The notes beneath the pieces were generated by a model. The model was given only the letters and a program-made list of their open reading frames with translations. It did not search any database and had not been told where the DNA came from. Shown piece after piece: positions 25,818 to 35,987 of a stretch of DNA of 56,203 bases (within the stretch, counting starts at the first letter, position 1; each line of letters opens with the position of its first letter). The position numbers and the translations under genes are program-made. Origin of the DNA: a virus; the IMG/VR virus record IMGVR_UViG_3300030060_001517, positions 1-56,203 of that record; one strand, written 5' to 3'.

Positions 25818-26254
25818 AGTATATTGGTTATAAAAAAGAAGACGAAGCTGAAAAATGGGCAAGAAATCGTCTAGGAGTAAAATCTGCTCCTGATGTATTT
25901 AGAGCTTTATCTTCTGTAAAAAACAACGGAGAGTTTGCATGCGTTATATTGCTTACTAATTTTACTAAGCGCAATATTGATATAAACATTGCTGCTGAAG
26001 GTAAGACATGGGCTACTCCTAAAAATACTATTTTAATGTTTAACGGATTATTTAAAATGGTATTTGATGAATTAAAAGCAGTTAGAGCAACTGCATTAAT
26101 TGCAGAAAGTAATCAAGCATGCATAAATTTAGTTAAGCATGTAGGCTTTGTTAAAGAAGGAGTAATGAGAAAAGCATATGAAGATAATGAAAATATGCAC
26201 ATTTACAGTATTTTAGAAAATGAATATCGTCAACATGATTGGTGTAGGAGTTAA
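25814..26254 (+). CDS. GNAT-family N-acetyltransferase-like protein
   Basis: 146 residues. The C-terminal half has the GNAT pattern: FDELKAVRATALIAESNQAC, NLVKHVGFVKEGVMRKAY and a final IYSILENEY strand. The usual acetyl-CoA loop (Q/RxxGxG/A) is not clear, so activity is uncertain. Start 25814 is the ATGA overlap with the previous gene. Acetyltransferase-like genes in this place, between tail hub and internal proteins, recur in marine phages; the substrate is unknown. Confidence 0.7.
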   Translation: MKYIGYKKEDEAEKWARNRLGVKSAPDVFRALSSVKNNGEFACVILLTNFTKRNIDINIAAEGKTWATPKNTILMFNGLFKMVFDELKAVRATALIAESNQACINLVKHVGFVKEGVMRKAYEDNENMHIYSILENEYRQHDWCRS

Positions 26255-26256
26255 GG

Positions 26257-27969
26257 ATGATTAAAGAAACTATTTTAGAATTAGCTAATCAAAGACCAAC
26301 AGAGTTTGGTCAAGGTATAGATATAATTGAAAGTGAATTAAGTACAACACCTGTTGTTCCTGAAGATCTTAATGAAGCTATACAAATGTTAGAATTAGCA
26401 TTACAGAATCCAGAAACTTATCCTGAGATGGTTAAAGCAGCAATAGCTGATGGATTAATTGAGGAAGGAGATGCTCCTGCTGAGTTTGATGCTATATTTA
26501 TAATATCTCTCCTTTTATCTCTATATGGTTTACAAGATAGATTAAATGCTAAAGGTTTTTCTAGAGGTGGTCTAACTGTAGGAGGTAGAAAAGCTAGTAT
26601 GGGTCAAGGTGGAGATTCTATGCTTGCTCATATTAACCCCAGAGAAGCAGAAATATTAAAAAGAATGGGTGGGCAAGGAACTGTTAACCCAAATACAGGA
26701 ATAGTAGAATATAAAAGCCTTAAAAAAGTATTTAAAAAAGTTTTACCTGTTGCTTTAGCAGTATTTGCTCCTGGATTAGGTACAGCTATTGGAACAGGCT
26801 TAGGGTTAAGCGGTACTGCTGCTGCTGTAGTAGGCGGAGGATTATTAGGAGCAGGCACGGCAGCTATAACAGGCGGTGATCCTCTTAAAGGTGCATTATT
26901 TGGCGGAGTAGGAGCAGGTTTAGGAGAAGTAGCAGGTGGTTTTGTAAATGAAGGCTTAAATTTAGGTCTTTCTGCTCCTGCTGCTGCTACTTTAGGTAGC
27001 GGTTTAGTAGGAGGAGTAGCAGGAGAACTTGTAGGAGATGGTTTTTTAGAAGGAGCAGTGCAAGGAGCTGGTGGTCAACTATTAAAAAATTTAGCACCTG
27101 CTGCTCCTACAAACCCATTTAAGGCTGGTTTACAATCAGGACTCAATGTAACAGGAGATATGTTAATATCAGGGTATGATCCTAAAGATGCTGTTGTTGG
27201 TGGTGCTACTGCTGGTTTATTTGGAGGAGCTAAAAATTATTTTTCTAAACCATCAGAAGCAGTCGTAGGTCAAATTAAAGAACAAGTGGAAGAGGTAACT
27301 CCAGAAGGAGTAGAAGAAGTTTCTATAGATGATCTTTCTGTAGAAAATAATCCTCTATTACCAGGAGACACAGGAGTAGATACAGGAGCAGTTTTACCAG
27401 GAGACGCAGTAGCTAAAGAAGGATTTTTTGGTAAAGCAGGAAATTATATAAAAAATAATCCTGTAGAAGCTGGTTTACTAGGGTTAACAGCATTAAGCGC
27501 AATAGAAGCACCGCCAGATATAGCAGAAGCAGCAAGTTCATTGTCAGCAGAACAACAAGAATATTTTAATAGACCATCTGTAAGTTGGGACTGGGACTCA
27601 TTAAGAAGAGATGCTAATGCTGCTAACATGAGCCTTTCAGCATATATGGCGACTGAATGGCCAAGAATAACTTCTGGTCAATATGACAATACTGCAGGTA
27701 CAGGTTATAATAAAGGAGGACCTTTATCTTATATTAAAGGTAAAGGAACAGGAAGATCTGATGAAATACCTGCATATTTAAGTGATGGAGAATATGTTAT
27801 TGATGCTGAAACTGTATCAATGTTAGGAGATGGTTCTAACAAAGCAGGAGCAAGTGCATTAGATAAAATGAGAAAAGAAATAAGATCTCATAAAGGTAAA
27901 AAATTAGTTAAAGGTGAATTTAGTGCGGATGCTAAATCACCACTACAGTATTTAAAAGGAGTAGCATAA
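26257..27969 (+). CDS. Putative internal virion/ejection protein 1
   Basis: 570 residues. A helical N-terminus is followed by a long Gly/Ala-rich hydrophobic zone (about 165-285: VLPVALAVFAPGLGTAIGTG and similar), which could enter membranes. The C-terminal motif GRSDEIPAYLSDGEYVIDAE with SNKAGA is one I recognise from internal or tail proteins of many phages. It heads four consecutive large genes in the place of ejection proteins. The role in DNA passage through the envelope is inferred. Confidence 0.65.
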   Translation: MIKETILELANQRPTEFGQGIDIIESELSTTPVVPEDLNEAIQMLELALQNPETYPEMVKAAIADGLIEEGDAPAEFDAIFIISLLLSLYGLQDRLNAKGFSRGGLTVGGRKASMGQGGDSMLAHINPREAEILKRMGGQGTVNPNTGIVEYKSLKKVFKKVLPVALAVFAPGLGTAIGTGLGLSGTAAAVVGGGLLGAGTAAITGGDPLKGALFGGVGAGLGEVAGGFVNEGLNLGLSAPAAATLGSGLVGGVAGELVGDGFLEGAVQGAGGQLLKNLAPAAPTNPFKAGLQSGLNVTGDMLISGYDPKDAVVGGATAGLFGGAKNYFSKPSEAVVGQIKEQVEEVTPEGVEEVSIDDLSVENNPLLPGDTGVDTGAVLPGDAVAKEGFFGKAGNYIKNNPVEAGLLGLTALSAIEAPPDIAEAASSLSAEQQEYFNRPSVSWDWDSLRRDANAANMSLSAYMATEWPRITSGQYDNTAGTGYNKGGPLSYIKGKGTGRSDEIPAYLSDGEYVIDAETVSMLGDGSNKAGASALDKMRKEIRSHKGKKLVKGEFSADAKSPLQYLKGVA

Positions 27970-29615
27970 TGGGTAGTATATTTCAAGGCACACCACAGGC
28001 AGCAACATCGTACACTACGCAAAGTACAGAAACACCTAAATGGATGCAAGATGCTATTTATAATCAAGTTCAATGGGCGCAAAATATCGCCAATAAACCA
28101 TATGAAGGATATGATCTTCCAACAGTAGCAGATTTATCTCCGTTACAACAAAGAGCATATTCAGGTATTGAAGATCAGCAAGGAGCATATAAAGATAAAT
28201 TAAATAAAGCATCTGCTGGAATGGAAGCTATGACTAGTGCAGGTACTGCAGATGCTTTAAGAGGTGAACAAGCTAAATTTTTAAGGCAAGATTTAGTAGG
28301 TGCTAATTTAGATGCAGGGCAAGATTTATTTGATAGAGCAGGTAGAATTAGTCCTATGCAATCTTCTCAAGCAGCATTGGATAGAGCTAGTCAATTAGAT
28401 GTAATTGGTTCTGCTCAACCTTTGTTAAATGAAGCAGCAGGTTCGGCAAGAAATATAGTAGGAGCAGGTAGAGGTTACTTAACCGATGCTGCTGCGATGA
28501 GTAGTATGAATGCTGCTAATCCTTATCTAAGCCAATCTCAAACTACTACAGCTGAAACATTAGCAGAAAGAGCATTGACTGCTGCTAATCCTTATTTAAC
28601 TTCTGCCAGTCAAACTGCTGTTACAGATGTAGCAGATTATATGAACCCTTATCAACAAAATGTTCTTGATACGATAGCTAAACAGGGTACGAGAAATTTA
28701 ACAGAAAATTTATTACCAGGAGTTCAAGATGCTTTCATTAAAGCTGGTCAATTTGGTAGTAGAGGTATGGGTGAGTTTGGTTCAAGAGCATTAAGAGATA
28801 CACAAGAAGCAATATTAAGACAACAAGCACCTGTTGCAGCACAAGGATATGCTGAAGCATTAAGAGCATCTCAAGCAGATAAAGCAAGACAAGCACAATT
28901 AGCAGGTACAGTAGGAAGTATTTCAGGAGCAGATTTATCAAGAGGATTACAGGGAGCAGGTCAATATGCTCAGTTAGGACAAACTGCAGGACAGTTAACA
29001 GGTCAAGATGCTGCTAGATTAGCAGGTATAGGTAAAGATCTAAGCGGTATTACAGGAACTCAAGCATCAGCATTAAGTAATATCGCTGGTCAAACAGGTC
29101 AATTAACTGATGCGCAAATGAGAAATTTAGCTAACTTAGGTCAAACTCAAGCACAGGTAGCATCATCTGAAATGCAAAATTTAGCTAATTTAGGACAAAC
29201 TAGAACTCAAGCTGGTGCACAACAACAGCAGTTTGGTTTAGAAGCAGCATCTACAGCACAGCAAGCAGAAGCAGCAGATATGAGAAGACAAATGGATGCT
29301 TTAGGTGCATTATCAAATTTAGCAGCGCAAGAGCAAAGTTTAGCATACACAGATTTAGCAGCATTAGAAGCAGCAGGACAAGCACAACAACGACAACTTC
29401 AAACTCAACTTTCTGCAGCAGAAAAAGAATATCTAGATCAGCAGTTATATCCGCAAAGACAAATGGATTGGTTAAGCACACAAATAAGAGGTTTAGCTCC
29501 TATTGTTCCACAGCAACAAACTACTGCTCAATCTACTACAGGAGGTACTTACAGTCCTTCACCATTATCACAAGTTGCCACTGGCTTAGCTACTTACAAA
29601 GGGTTAACATCATAG
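27969..29615 (+). CDS. Putative internal virion protein 2 (Ala/Gln-rich helical)
   Basis: 548 residues, almost wholly helical and rich in A, Q, G and L. The N-terminus (TPKWMQDAIYNQVQWAQNIA) and DLSPLQQRAYSGIEDQQGAY are typical of phage internal structural proteins. The middle has imperfect repeats (TAANPYLTSASQTA, NLANLGQTQAQ, NLANLGQTRTQ). It probably forms part of the ejection complex with its neighbours. It overlaps the previous gene by one base. Confidence 0.65.
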   Translation: MGSIFQGTPQAATSYTTQSTETPKWMQDAIYNQVQWAQNIANKPYEGYDLPTVADLSPLQQRAYSGIEDQQGAYKDKLNKASAGMEAMTSAGTADALRGEQAKFLRQDLVGANLDAGQDLFDRAGRISPMQSSQAALDRASQLDVIGSAQPLLNEAAGSARNIVGAGRGYLTDAAAMSSMNAANPYLSQSQTTTAETLAERALTAANPYLTSASQTAVTDVADYMNPYQQNVLDTIAKQGTRNLTENLLPGVQDAFIKAGQFGSRGMGEFGSRALRDTQEAILRQQAPVAAQGYAEALRASQADKARQAQLAGTVGSISGADLSRGLQGAGQYAQLGQTAGQLTGQDAARLAGIGKDLSGITGTQASALSNIAGQTGQLTDAQMRNLANLGQTQAQVASSEMQNLANLGQTRTQAGAQQQQFGLEAASTAQQAEAADMRRQMDALGALSNLAAQEQSLAYTDLAALEAAGQAQQRQLQTQLSAAEKEYLDQQLYPQRQMDWLSTQIRGLAPIVPQQQTTAQSTTGGTYSPSPLSQVATGLATYKGLTS

Positions 29616-29624
29616 GAGAATATT

Positions 29625-32021
29625 ATGGGTGCAAATTTAAATAGATTAATGAAACAATATGGTGTTAGTACAGCAAGTAAAGCACCATATTTAGGAACAA
29701 CTGAAAAAGATAGAGAAGCATATGACACTTATAGTAAAGAATATGATAGGAGAATGTTAGGAACTCCTGCTTATGCTCAAACTCAGTTTGATACTTCTAG
29801 ACCTCCTATGCGTACTAAAGATAAAAAGATTGGAGGAATTTTAGATCCTCTTCCTGATTGGATTAAACCACCTCCGCCAGGAGCTATTGTTACACAGGCT
29901 TTTGAATTTATAACTAATCCTGTTACTGGTGAAGTTCATCAAGTTCCTACTGGCGGTTATTCTATAAATGAAGATGCCTTTACTAATATGGAATTAACAG
30001 GTAATTATTATGATGATATTTTAGCTAATCCTATTTATGAAACAGTTGTTGAAGATACTATAGATGGCGGAAGTGGTAACGATACTATAACTTTACCAGT
30101 TATTCCTCCTGGCATTGATTTATCTGGTTTAAATAATCCTATAACTGGAAATTTAAGTAATATACCAGGATTAACAGTTGGTGCAGGATATAAATGGGAC
30201 GAGAATGGAAATATAATTTTTGACAGTAGTGCTGTAACTTCACCAGTAGTCCGAGATCTTCCTAATGCAGATGATATGACTTTTAGTGATGAAAATGTAG
30301 ATCTAACTCAGACATACGGATTATATAACACTGGGGGAAGAGCTATCCCTAATATTACAGTTACAGCACCAAGAGAAAATTATCCTAGTTTTAATACTTA
30401 CTCAATGAATATGCCAATGTACACAAATGCAGAACAAAGTGCTAATGCTAGATTGTTTGGAGATCCTTCTGGCTTAGAAGTATTAAGATCAGTAACAGAT
30501 GATCGTCAATTTCAAGATCATTTGGATTATTTAGCTGAAAATATAGAAGATATTCCAATGGAAATAAATGTAGAAGATATAGAAATAAAAGCATCTGATT
30601 TAGCTCCAACAGATGTTTATTATCAAGGTCAAACATTTGATGAAATGAAAAATGCATTATACGGAGGAGCAAAGAAATTTTACGATGCTTCAGGTAAAGT
30701 AGCAAGAGATATAGGTAACATTCCTGTGTTAGGTCCTTTAGGTAAAAATATGATTGCTGCTAATTTAGGTCTTGCTGATGCAATATTACTTGGTCAAATA
30801 AGAGGTGCTGTTCCTCCAATAGATAGTGTTCTTAAAAATTATGGTTTTAATGAAGGAGGAAATGTAGATATAGATGTTATTGAAGATTCTACTGATATAG
30901 AAGTGCTTTCAGAAAATGTGCAACCTAATGCTAGATCAAGTAGATATGAAGAGCTTAGATCTATGTTAGAAAAACCTACATCAAGTTATGATGCTCAAAT
31001 AACTGATTTAACTTCTCAATTAGGTGATCAACAAACTCAGTTTATGAGTATGATTGAAAGTATGGCAAATAATCAATCAACAGGTCCTAGTGATGCTGAA
31101 AAATATTTTAGGTTAGCAGCAGCATTTGGAACTCCTACTCAAAGTGGTCATTTTATGGAGAATTTAGCTTTAGCTGGTAAAGAGTTAGGAGATATTAAAA
31201 AAGAAACTAGAGAAGCTACTCAAAAAGGAGATGCTTTAAGACTTCAAGGTTTACAATATGGTATGGACATGTTAAAAGATAGATTAGAAAATGTTCAAAC
31301 TTTATCTACATATGAAAAAGAAACTTTTAAAGATTATCAAAAAATGATTTTTGAAGCAGAAGAAGAATATTTCAAAGTACAAGATGAAAGAGAATATGAT
31401 CTTAAAGTATTACAAGATGAAAGAGAGTATGATGCTACTAAACCTAAAAGTGAAGCAGCAAAAATTGCTTCAGATATGGGATTAACAAGAGGTAGTGAAG
31501 AGTATAATATATTTATAAAAGAGTATTATGATAAACAAAATTTAATAAGAGATTTAGAAATACAACAATTAGAACGACAAGCAACTACATTAAGTAATCC
31601 TGAAATAAGTGCGTTAGAGAAAAACGATCTTAAATTACAAGCAGCAGATAAAGCAATTATAGATTTAGAAAGAGCTTTAGAGTTAAATAAGGACGCATAC
31701 ACTGGTAATTTTTATGATCAAAAAATAAAATTTGTTAAAGGTTTAATTGATTCAGATGATCCTAGATATATGGCAACAGAAGAATTAGAAAATTTATTAG
31801 CTAAAGCAGGTTTAACTCAATTAAAAGCGACCTTCGGCGGTAACATTTCTGATGGTGAAAGACAAGCTATTTTAAAGATACAAGGTATTGAAAGTAAAGG
31901 TGTAGCAGCTCGTAAACAAATTTTAGAAAATGCATTAAAAGCGATGCGGTCTGTATTGAAGAAAGCTGAAACTAAAAGAGATGAAATCAGATCTGGTGAA
32001 TACACAAGGAGGACTAACTAA
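29625..32021 (+). CDS. Putative internal virion protein 3
   Basis: 798 residues. The first ~370 are Pro/Asn/Asp-rich with low complexity (PVIPPGIDLSGLNNPITGNL). The remainder is a long coiled coil with direct repeats DEREYDLKVLQDEREYD near residue 590. A GGNVDIDVIEDSTDIEVLSE segment links the two. There is no enzyme motif. Size and place next to 27969 and 32021 suggest an internal or tail-needle protein carried in the virion. Confidence 0.6.
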   Translation: MGANLNRLMKQYGVSTASKAPYLGTTEKDREAYDTYSKEYDRRMLGTPAYAQTQFDTSRPPMRTKDKKIGGILDPLPDWIKPPPPGAIVTQAFEFITNPVTGEVHQVPTGGYSINEDAFTNMELTGNYYDDILANPIYETVVEDTIDGGSGNDTITLPVIPPGIDLSGLNNPITGNLSNIPGLTVGAGYKWDENGNIIFDSSAVTSPVVRDLPNADDMTFSDENVDLTQTYGLYNTGGRAIPNITVTAPRENYPSFNTYSMNMPMYTNAEQSANARLFGDPSGLEVLRSVTDDRQFQDHLDYLAENIEDIPMEINVEDIEIKASDLAPTDVYYQGQTFDEMKNALYGGAKKFYDASGKVARDIGNIPVLGPLGKNMIAANLGLADAILLGQIRGAVPPIDSVLKNYGFNEGGNVDIDVIEDSTDIEVLSENVQPNARSSRYEELRSMLEKPTSSYDAQITDLTSQLGDQQTQFMSMIESMANNQSTGPSDAEKYFRLAAAFGTPTQSGHFMENLALAGKELGDIKKETREATQKGDALRLQGLQYGMDMLKDRLENVQTLSTYEKETFKDYQKMIFEAEEEYFKVQDEREYDLKVLQDEREYDATKPKSEAAKIASDMGLTRGSEEYNIFIKEYYDKQNLIRDLEIQQLERQATTLSNPEISALEKNDLKLQAADKAIIDLERALELNKDAYTGNFYDQKIKFVKGLIDSDDPRYMATEELENLLAKAGLTQLKATFGGNISDGERQAILKIQGIESKGVAARKQILENALKAMRSVLKKAETKRDEIRSGEYTRRTN

Positions 32022-34027
32022 TGGCAGATAATTATTTTGGCAATTTAGCTCGGGCTACTCTTGGTCAAGGTTTAGCTATGGGTTGGGGAGATGAACTTGA
32101 AGCTAAATTAAGATCATTAAAAGGACCAGAAACTTATGAAGAAGAATTAGCTATGATACAAGACAGTTATAATAAATTTTCAGCAGAAAATCCTGGAACA
32201 GCTTTAACCAGTGAACTTGTAGGAGGTTTTATACCTACAGTAGCAGCAATGGTATCTACTCCTTTTAGTGGTGGAACTTCAGCACCTTTGGCAGCAGCAG
32301 GTGCTACAAGAACAGCAGGTAATTTAGCAAAAATAGCAAATTTAGTTAAAAATAGTAAATTTTTAAAAAATCCTTACGGTAGAGGAGTTGCTGTGGGTGC
32401 ACCTACAGGAGCAATAACTGGAGCAGGAACTGCTGATATAGATGATAGAACTAGCGGTGGTATTGTAGGTACTGTTCTTGGATCAACTTTAGGTCTAGTA
32501 ATACCAGGAGGTATTAGAACTGTAAAAGGAACTTATAATTTTTTAAAAGAAAGACTGGGTAACAATGCTCAGTTTTTAGATGAAGCATCATTTAAAAGAT
32601 TATACGAAGCTATAACACAAAATGGTGGTACTCCTCAAGATGTAGTAGATGAAGTAGTAAAAGGTGCAGAGTTAGGAGTGCCTGTAAACATAGGTACATC
32701 AACTGCAGGAACTAGAGCATTAAGTGAAGTTGTAATTAATAAAGGAGGAGAAGCAGGAGATGAATTAACTGAGATTTTACTAAATCAAAAAGGTAATCAA
32801 GGTCCAAGAATAATAAAAAGAATTCAAGATGATTTAGGAGATAAAAATTATTATGACACTGCAGATGAGTTAGCTGGTGATTTAAGATTTAAAGCAAACA
32901 AAGCATATCAAAATGCATATGATTTTGGAGTAGTAGATGATCCAAGAATATTAAATCTTTTAGAAAACAATCCTCAATTTAAAAAAGCATTTAATAATGC
33001 TAAGAAAATTTCTCAAACTGAAGTAGATGCTGATATATTAGCAGGAGGTGACGGAAGTAAATTTGCATTAACTCCTTACAAAATAGTAGATGGTAAAGCT
33101 GAGGTGTTACCTGATGTAAGAACTTTAGATTATTTAAAAAGAGGGCTAGACGAAGAAATAAGTCGTTTATTTAGAGCAGGTAAATCTGATCAAGGTACAG
33201 CATTGAAAAAATTAAGAGATTCATATGTAGACATTATTGATGAAGTTACTGAAGTAGATGGAGTATCAGCTTATAAACAAGCTAGAAAAGTTTTTGCTGG
33301 AGAAATAGAAGTTATAAATGCTCTAGAATTAGGTAAAAAAGATTTTAGAAAATTAGCACCAGAACAGCTTTCTAAAAAATTTGAAAAATTTAGTGATGCT
33401 GAAAGCGAAGCATTTACAATAGGAGCAACCAGAGATTTATTAGATATGATAACTAAAAATGCAACTGATGCTAACTTTGCTAAAAAGTTATTTGGTTCTC
33501 AAGATATGCAAAAGAAAATTCAAATGCTTTTCCCTGCAGCAGGAGACGAATCTTTCGCTTTATTTGAACAAGCAATGTTAAGAGAAGCACAGTTGTTTAA
33601 TCAAATAAGTAAAATAACAGGAGGTTCTCCTACAGCCAGAAGATTAGGAGCACAAGAAATATATGATCAAACAGGAGACGGTATAGGTTTTGTAGATACT
33701 GTAGCTGATAGTATGAGTCCAAGCGGTTTAATTAGAAATGTTCTTAACATGATAAGAAGTGCTAAAGTCTCTGATGAAATTCAATCAAGGTTAGCTAAAA
33801 TGTTAGGTTCATCTGATCCTGAAGAAGTAGCTGTAGCAGTAGAAGCTATAGAAGATTACGCAAGGAAAAGATTACCTAAAGAAGCACAAACTGATTTAGT
33901 AGAATCCACTAATGTCTTTGGCGGTACTACATTTTTAACTGATGTCAATCCAGGAGAAACTTCAGGACCACAACCGGATTTTTCTGAAATTTATGAATCT
34001 GAAACTATTGAGGAGGAAAATGAATAA
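32021..34027 (+). CDS. Putative internal virion protein 4
   Basis: 668 residues. It begins LARATLGQGLAMGWGDELEA followed by EEELAMIQDSYNKFSAENPG and a Gly-rich hydrophobic part (ELVGGFIPTVAAMVSTPF), an arrangement I recognise from large internal virion proteins of podoviruses. The rest is helical. I see no peptidoglycan hydrolase motif, though one could be hidden. CAAGGAGG precedes the ATG, and it overlaps the next gene by 8 bases. Confidence 0.65.
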   Translation: MADNYFGNLARATLGQGLAMGWGDELEAKLRSLKGPETYEEELAMIQDSYNKFSAENPGTALTSELVGGFIPTVAAMVSTPFSGGTSAPLAAAGATRTAGNLAKIANLVKNSKFLKNPYGRGVAVGAPTGAITGAGTADIDDRTSGGIVGTVLGSTLGLVIPGGIRTVKGTYNFLKERLGNNAQFLDEASFKRLYEAITQNGGTPQDVVDEVVKGAELGVPVNIGTSTAGTRALSEVVINKGGEAGDELTEILLNQKGNQGPRIIKRIQDDLGDKNYYDTADELAGDLRFKANKAYQNAYDFGVVDDPRILNLLENNPQFKKAFNNAKKISQTEVDADILAGGDGSKFALTPYKIVDGKAEVLPDVRTLDYLKRGLDEEISRLFRAGKSDQGTALKKLRDSYVDIIDEVTEVDGVSAYKQARKVFAGEIEVINALELGKKDFRKLAPEQLSKKFEKFSDAESEAFTIGATRDLLDMITKNATDANFAKKLFGSQDMQKKIQMLFPAAGDESFALFEQAMLREAQLFNQISKITGGSPTARRLGAQEIYDQTGDGIGFVDTVADSMSPSGLIRNVLNMIRSAKVSDEIQSRLAKMLGSSDPEEVAVAVEAIEDYARKRLPKEAQTDLVESTNVFGGTTFLTDVNPGETSGPQPDFSEIYESETIEEENE

Positions 34028-34586
34028 TATTATAGAAGCAATAAAAAGTATTATTTCACCAGAGCAGAACTGGTCTGCTTTTGCGATGAAAATAACTGGT
34101 CTCGTTGTAGTTGCTGTAATTGCTTATGTAGGTTTTCAGCAATATACAAATTTAACAATTGAAGAAGATAATCAAAATATACCGATTATAGAAGTATTTG
34201 AAAAACAACCAGAAAAACAAACTGAAGTAGAAGATCTGCTAGGTAAATTATTAAGGTCTGATCGTGACATAAACTCTGTATGGTTATATGATTGGGTAGA
34301 TGCTCGAAATGTAGTACCATTAATGATGTTTCCTAGAAATAGCGATGACCTTTTACCAACAGGTTATTTTATGGAAGGTGATGAGTATGTTATAGGTCAT
34401 TTTGTTTTAAGTCAATGCACTTCTTTAGATAGAGATGCACCCAACATTGCATGTCCAATAATGTCTACAGATGATGCTTGGGGAGTGTTGGTAGTAACTT
34501 ATCAAGATGGTGTAGAACCTAATATGAAAACAACAAAAGCTACTGCAATGAAACTTTCTGAAATTTTATATTTACAAAATAATTAA
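34020..34586 (+). CDS. Membrane-anchored protein of unknown function
   Basis: 188 residues with one transmembrane segment (ITGLVVVAVIAYVGF, residues ~26-41) and a soluble domain of about 140 residues that would face the periplasm. Cysteines in LSQCTSLDRDAPNIACPIM could form a disulfide. GAGGAGG lies just before the ATG at 34020. It lies between virion and lysis genes; spanin, exclusion or regulator roles are all possible and none is shown. Confidence 0.65.
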   Translation: MNNIIEAIKSIISPEQNWSAFAMKITGLVVVAVIAYVGFQQYTNLTIEEDNQNIPIIEVFEKQPEKQTEVEDLLGKLLRSDRDINSVWLYDWVDARNVVPLMMFPRNSDDLLPTGYFMEGDEYVIGHFVLSQCTSLDRDAPNIACPIMSTDDAWGVLVVTYQDGVEPNMKTTKATAMKLSEILYLQNN

Positions 34587-34597
34587 AGAAGAGAAAA

Positions 34598-35218
34598 ATG
34601 AAAAAATTTATATTAGCAATTTTATTAAACTTTTTAATATTTGAAAATTCAATTGCAGATGTTGAGTGGAATGCTTCAATTACAAATGAGTATATCTGGA
34701 GAGGAATGTCTCAAGGAGATGGAGCAGCACTATCAGGTGGAATTGATATTTCAGGTGAGTCAGGTCTTTGGGCAGGTGCTTGGGTTTCTAATGTAGATTT
34801 TGATGACAATGCAACTTATGAACTTGACCTCTATGTTGGATACACTATCGGTTCTTTAAGTGTCGGTTACATATATTATGCTTTTCCAAACAATACTGAC
34901 GAAGGTTATGACTCTAGTGAAATAACTTTAGCTGTTGATATTGGTGCTTTTACATTTGGAGCAAATATATTAGCAGACGCAGATTGGGAAATGGACTTTG
35001 GAGATGAGGTTTATTATTCAATAGACACTGCATTAAGTTTAACTGATGAAATAGATTTAGGTCTTCATCTTGGGTTTTATGATTATGATGTTGATGATGA
35101 CGAAACAGATTATGGAATATCTATTGATTTTAATTCTGGTTTTTCATTAGGTATAATTGACAGCACTAGAGATGACAGCGATCCATTCTTTGTTATTTCT
35201 TATTCACTTAATGGATAA
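34598..35218 (+). CDS. Outer-membrane beta-barrel protein (TIGR02001/TorF-like)
   Basis: 206 residues. A signal peptide ends at about A20 (LLNFLIFENSIA|DVEW). The mature part starts with NEYIWRGMSQGDGAALSGGI and GLWAGAWVSNVDF, the signature of a proteobacterial outer-membrane family known as TIGR02001 or TorF, then continues as alternating beta strands (LSVGYIYYAF, ITLAVDIGAFTFGANI) and ends on an aromatic-rich strand. The phage would thus place a porin-like barrel in the host outer membrane. Exclusion of rival phages, receptor alteration or nutrient entry are possible. No relative of this type is in the usual virion gene set. Confidence 0.8.
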   Translation: MKKFILAILLNFLIFENSIADVEWNASITNEYIWRGMSQGDGAALSGGIDISGESGLWAGAWVSNVDFDDNATYELDLYVGYTIGSLSVGYIYYAFPNNTDEGYDSSEITLAVDIGAFTFGANILADADWEMDFGDEVYYSIDTALSLTDEIDLGLHLGFYDYDVDDDETDYGISIDFNSGFSLGIIDSTRDDSDPFFVISYSLNG

Positions 35219-35232
35219 AAGGAGTAATATAA

Positions 35233-35502
35233 ATGAGCGAATGGAAAATAGATAAAAATATAACCACAACATTTTTATTAGGATTAGGCATACAAGCATT
35301 TGCTATCGTATGGTCATTTTCTATGATGATGTCAACTATTAATGATCATGAAGAAGACATTGCTCAAATTCAAGAAAGATTAATTAAATTAGAAGACGCA
35401 GTTCAACTTCAAGCAGTTACTTCTGCTAGAATTGATGCTAATATTGAAGCTATTAAAGATACTGTAGAAGACATATCTGATAATATGGGAGAAATAAAAT
35501 GA
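35233..35502 (+). CDS. Small membrane protein with coiled coil (lysis-associated)
   Basis: 89 residues: an N-terminal transmembrane helix (FLLGLGIQAFAIVWSFSMMM, ~15-34) and a coiled coil (residues 36-89). This N-in topology with a periplasmic coil is like an inner-membrane spanin or an accessory to the holin encoded next. It overlaps the holin start by 4 bases, and AAAAGGAG precedes the ATG. Confidence 0.65.
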   Translation: MSEWKIDKNITTTFLLGLGIQAFAIVWSFSMMMSTINDHEEDIAQIQERLIKLEDAVQLQAVTSARIDANIEAIKDTVEDISDNMGEIK

Positions 35503-35960
35503 TTAGTTTATTAGGATCGTTACTCGGTTTTGGCACATCTTTTTTGCCAAGTGTTTTAGGGTTCTTTGAAAAGAAAGCAAAATTTAAACAAGACTTACTT
35601 ATGCTTGAAGCAAAAGCAAAATATGCTGAGCAAATGTCAAAATATAAAATACAAGAGTTAGATGCTGAAGCAGATATTGCAGAAGCAAAAGCTATCTATG
35701 CTCATGCTGAACAACTTGCTAAAAATAATTCTTCTAAATTTATTGGCGCATTACAAGCATCAGTCAGACCTGTTATCACATACTTATTATTTTCTGTATT
35801 TGCTTTTGTTAAAGTTACACAAGTTATCATGGCAGTTAAGAGCGGTGGGGATGTTTTAGAAGGTATTGTTGCTGCATGGGATTTAGAAACTCAAGCTATG
35901 TTTAGTGCTGTTATAGCATTTTGGTTTGGTAATCGCATGATGAAATCAGCTAAAAAGTAG
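35499..35960 (+). CDS. Holin, three-transmembrane type
   Basis: 153 residues resembling the GTA-type 3-TM holin group: a first hydrophobic segment (SLLGFGTSFLPSVLGFF), a helical charged linker, RPVITYLLFSVFAFVKVTQV (second segment) and FSAVIAFWFGNRMMKSAKK (third). Holins time lysis by opening the inner membrane. It is the last gene of the late half, just before the early promoter P3. No endolysin gene is visible next to it. Confidence 0.8.
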   Translation: MISLLGSLLGFGTSFLPSVLGFFEKKAKFKQDLLMLEAKAKYAEQMSKYKIQELDAEADIAEAKAIYAHAEQLAKNNSSKFIGALQASVRPVITYLLFSVFAFVKVTQVIMAVKSGGDVLEGIVAAWDLETQAMFSAVIAFWFGNRMMKSAKK

Positions 35961-35987
35961 CTAAAAACAAAGAATTTACAAAAATAA

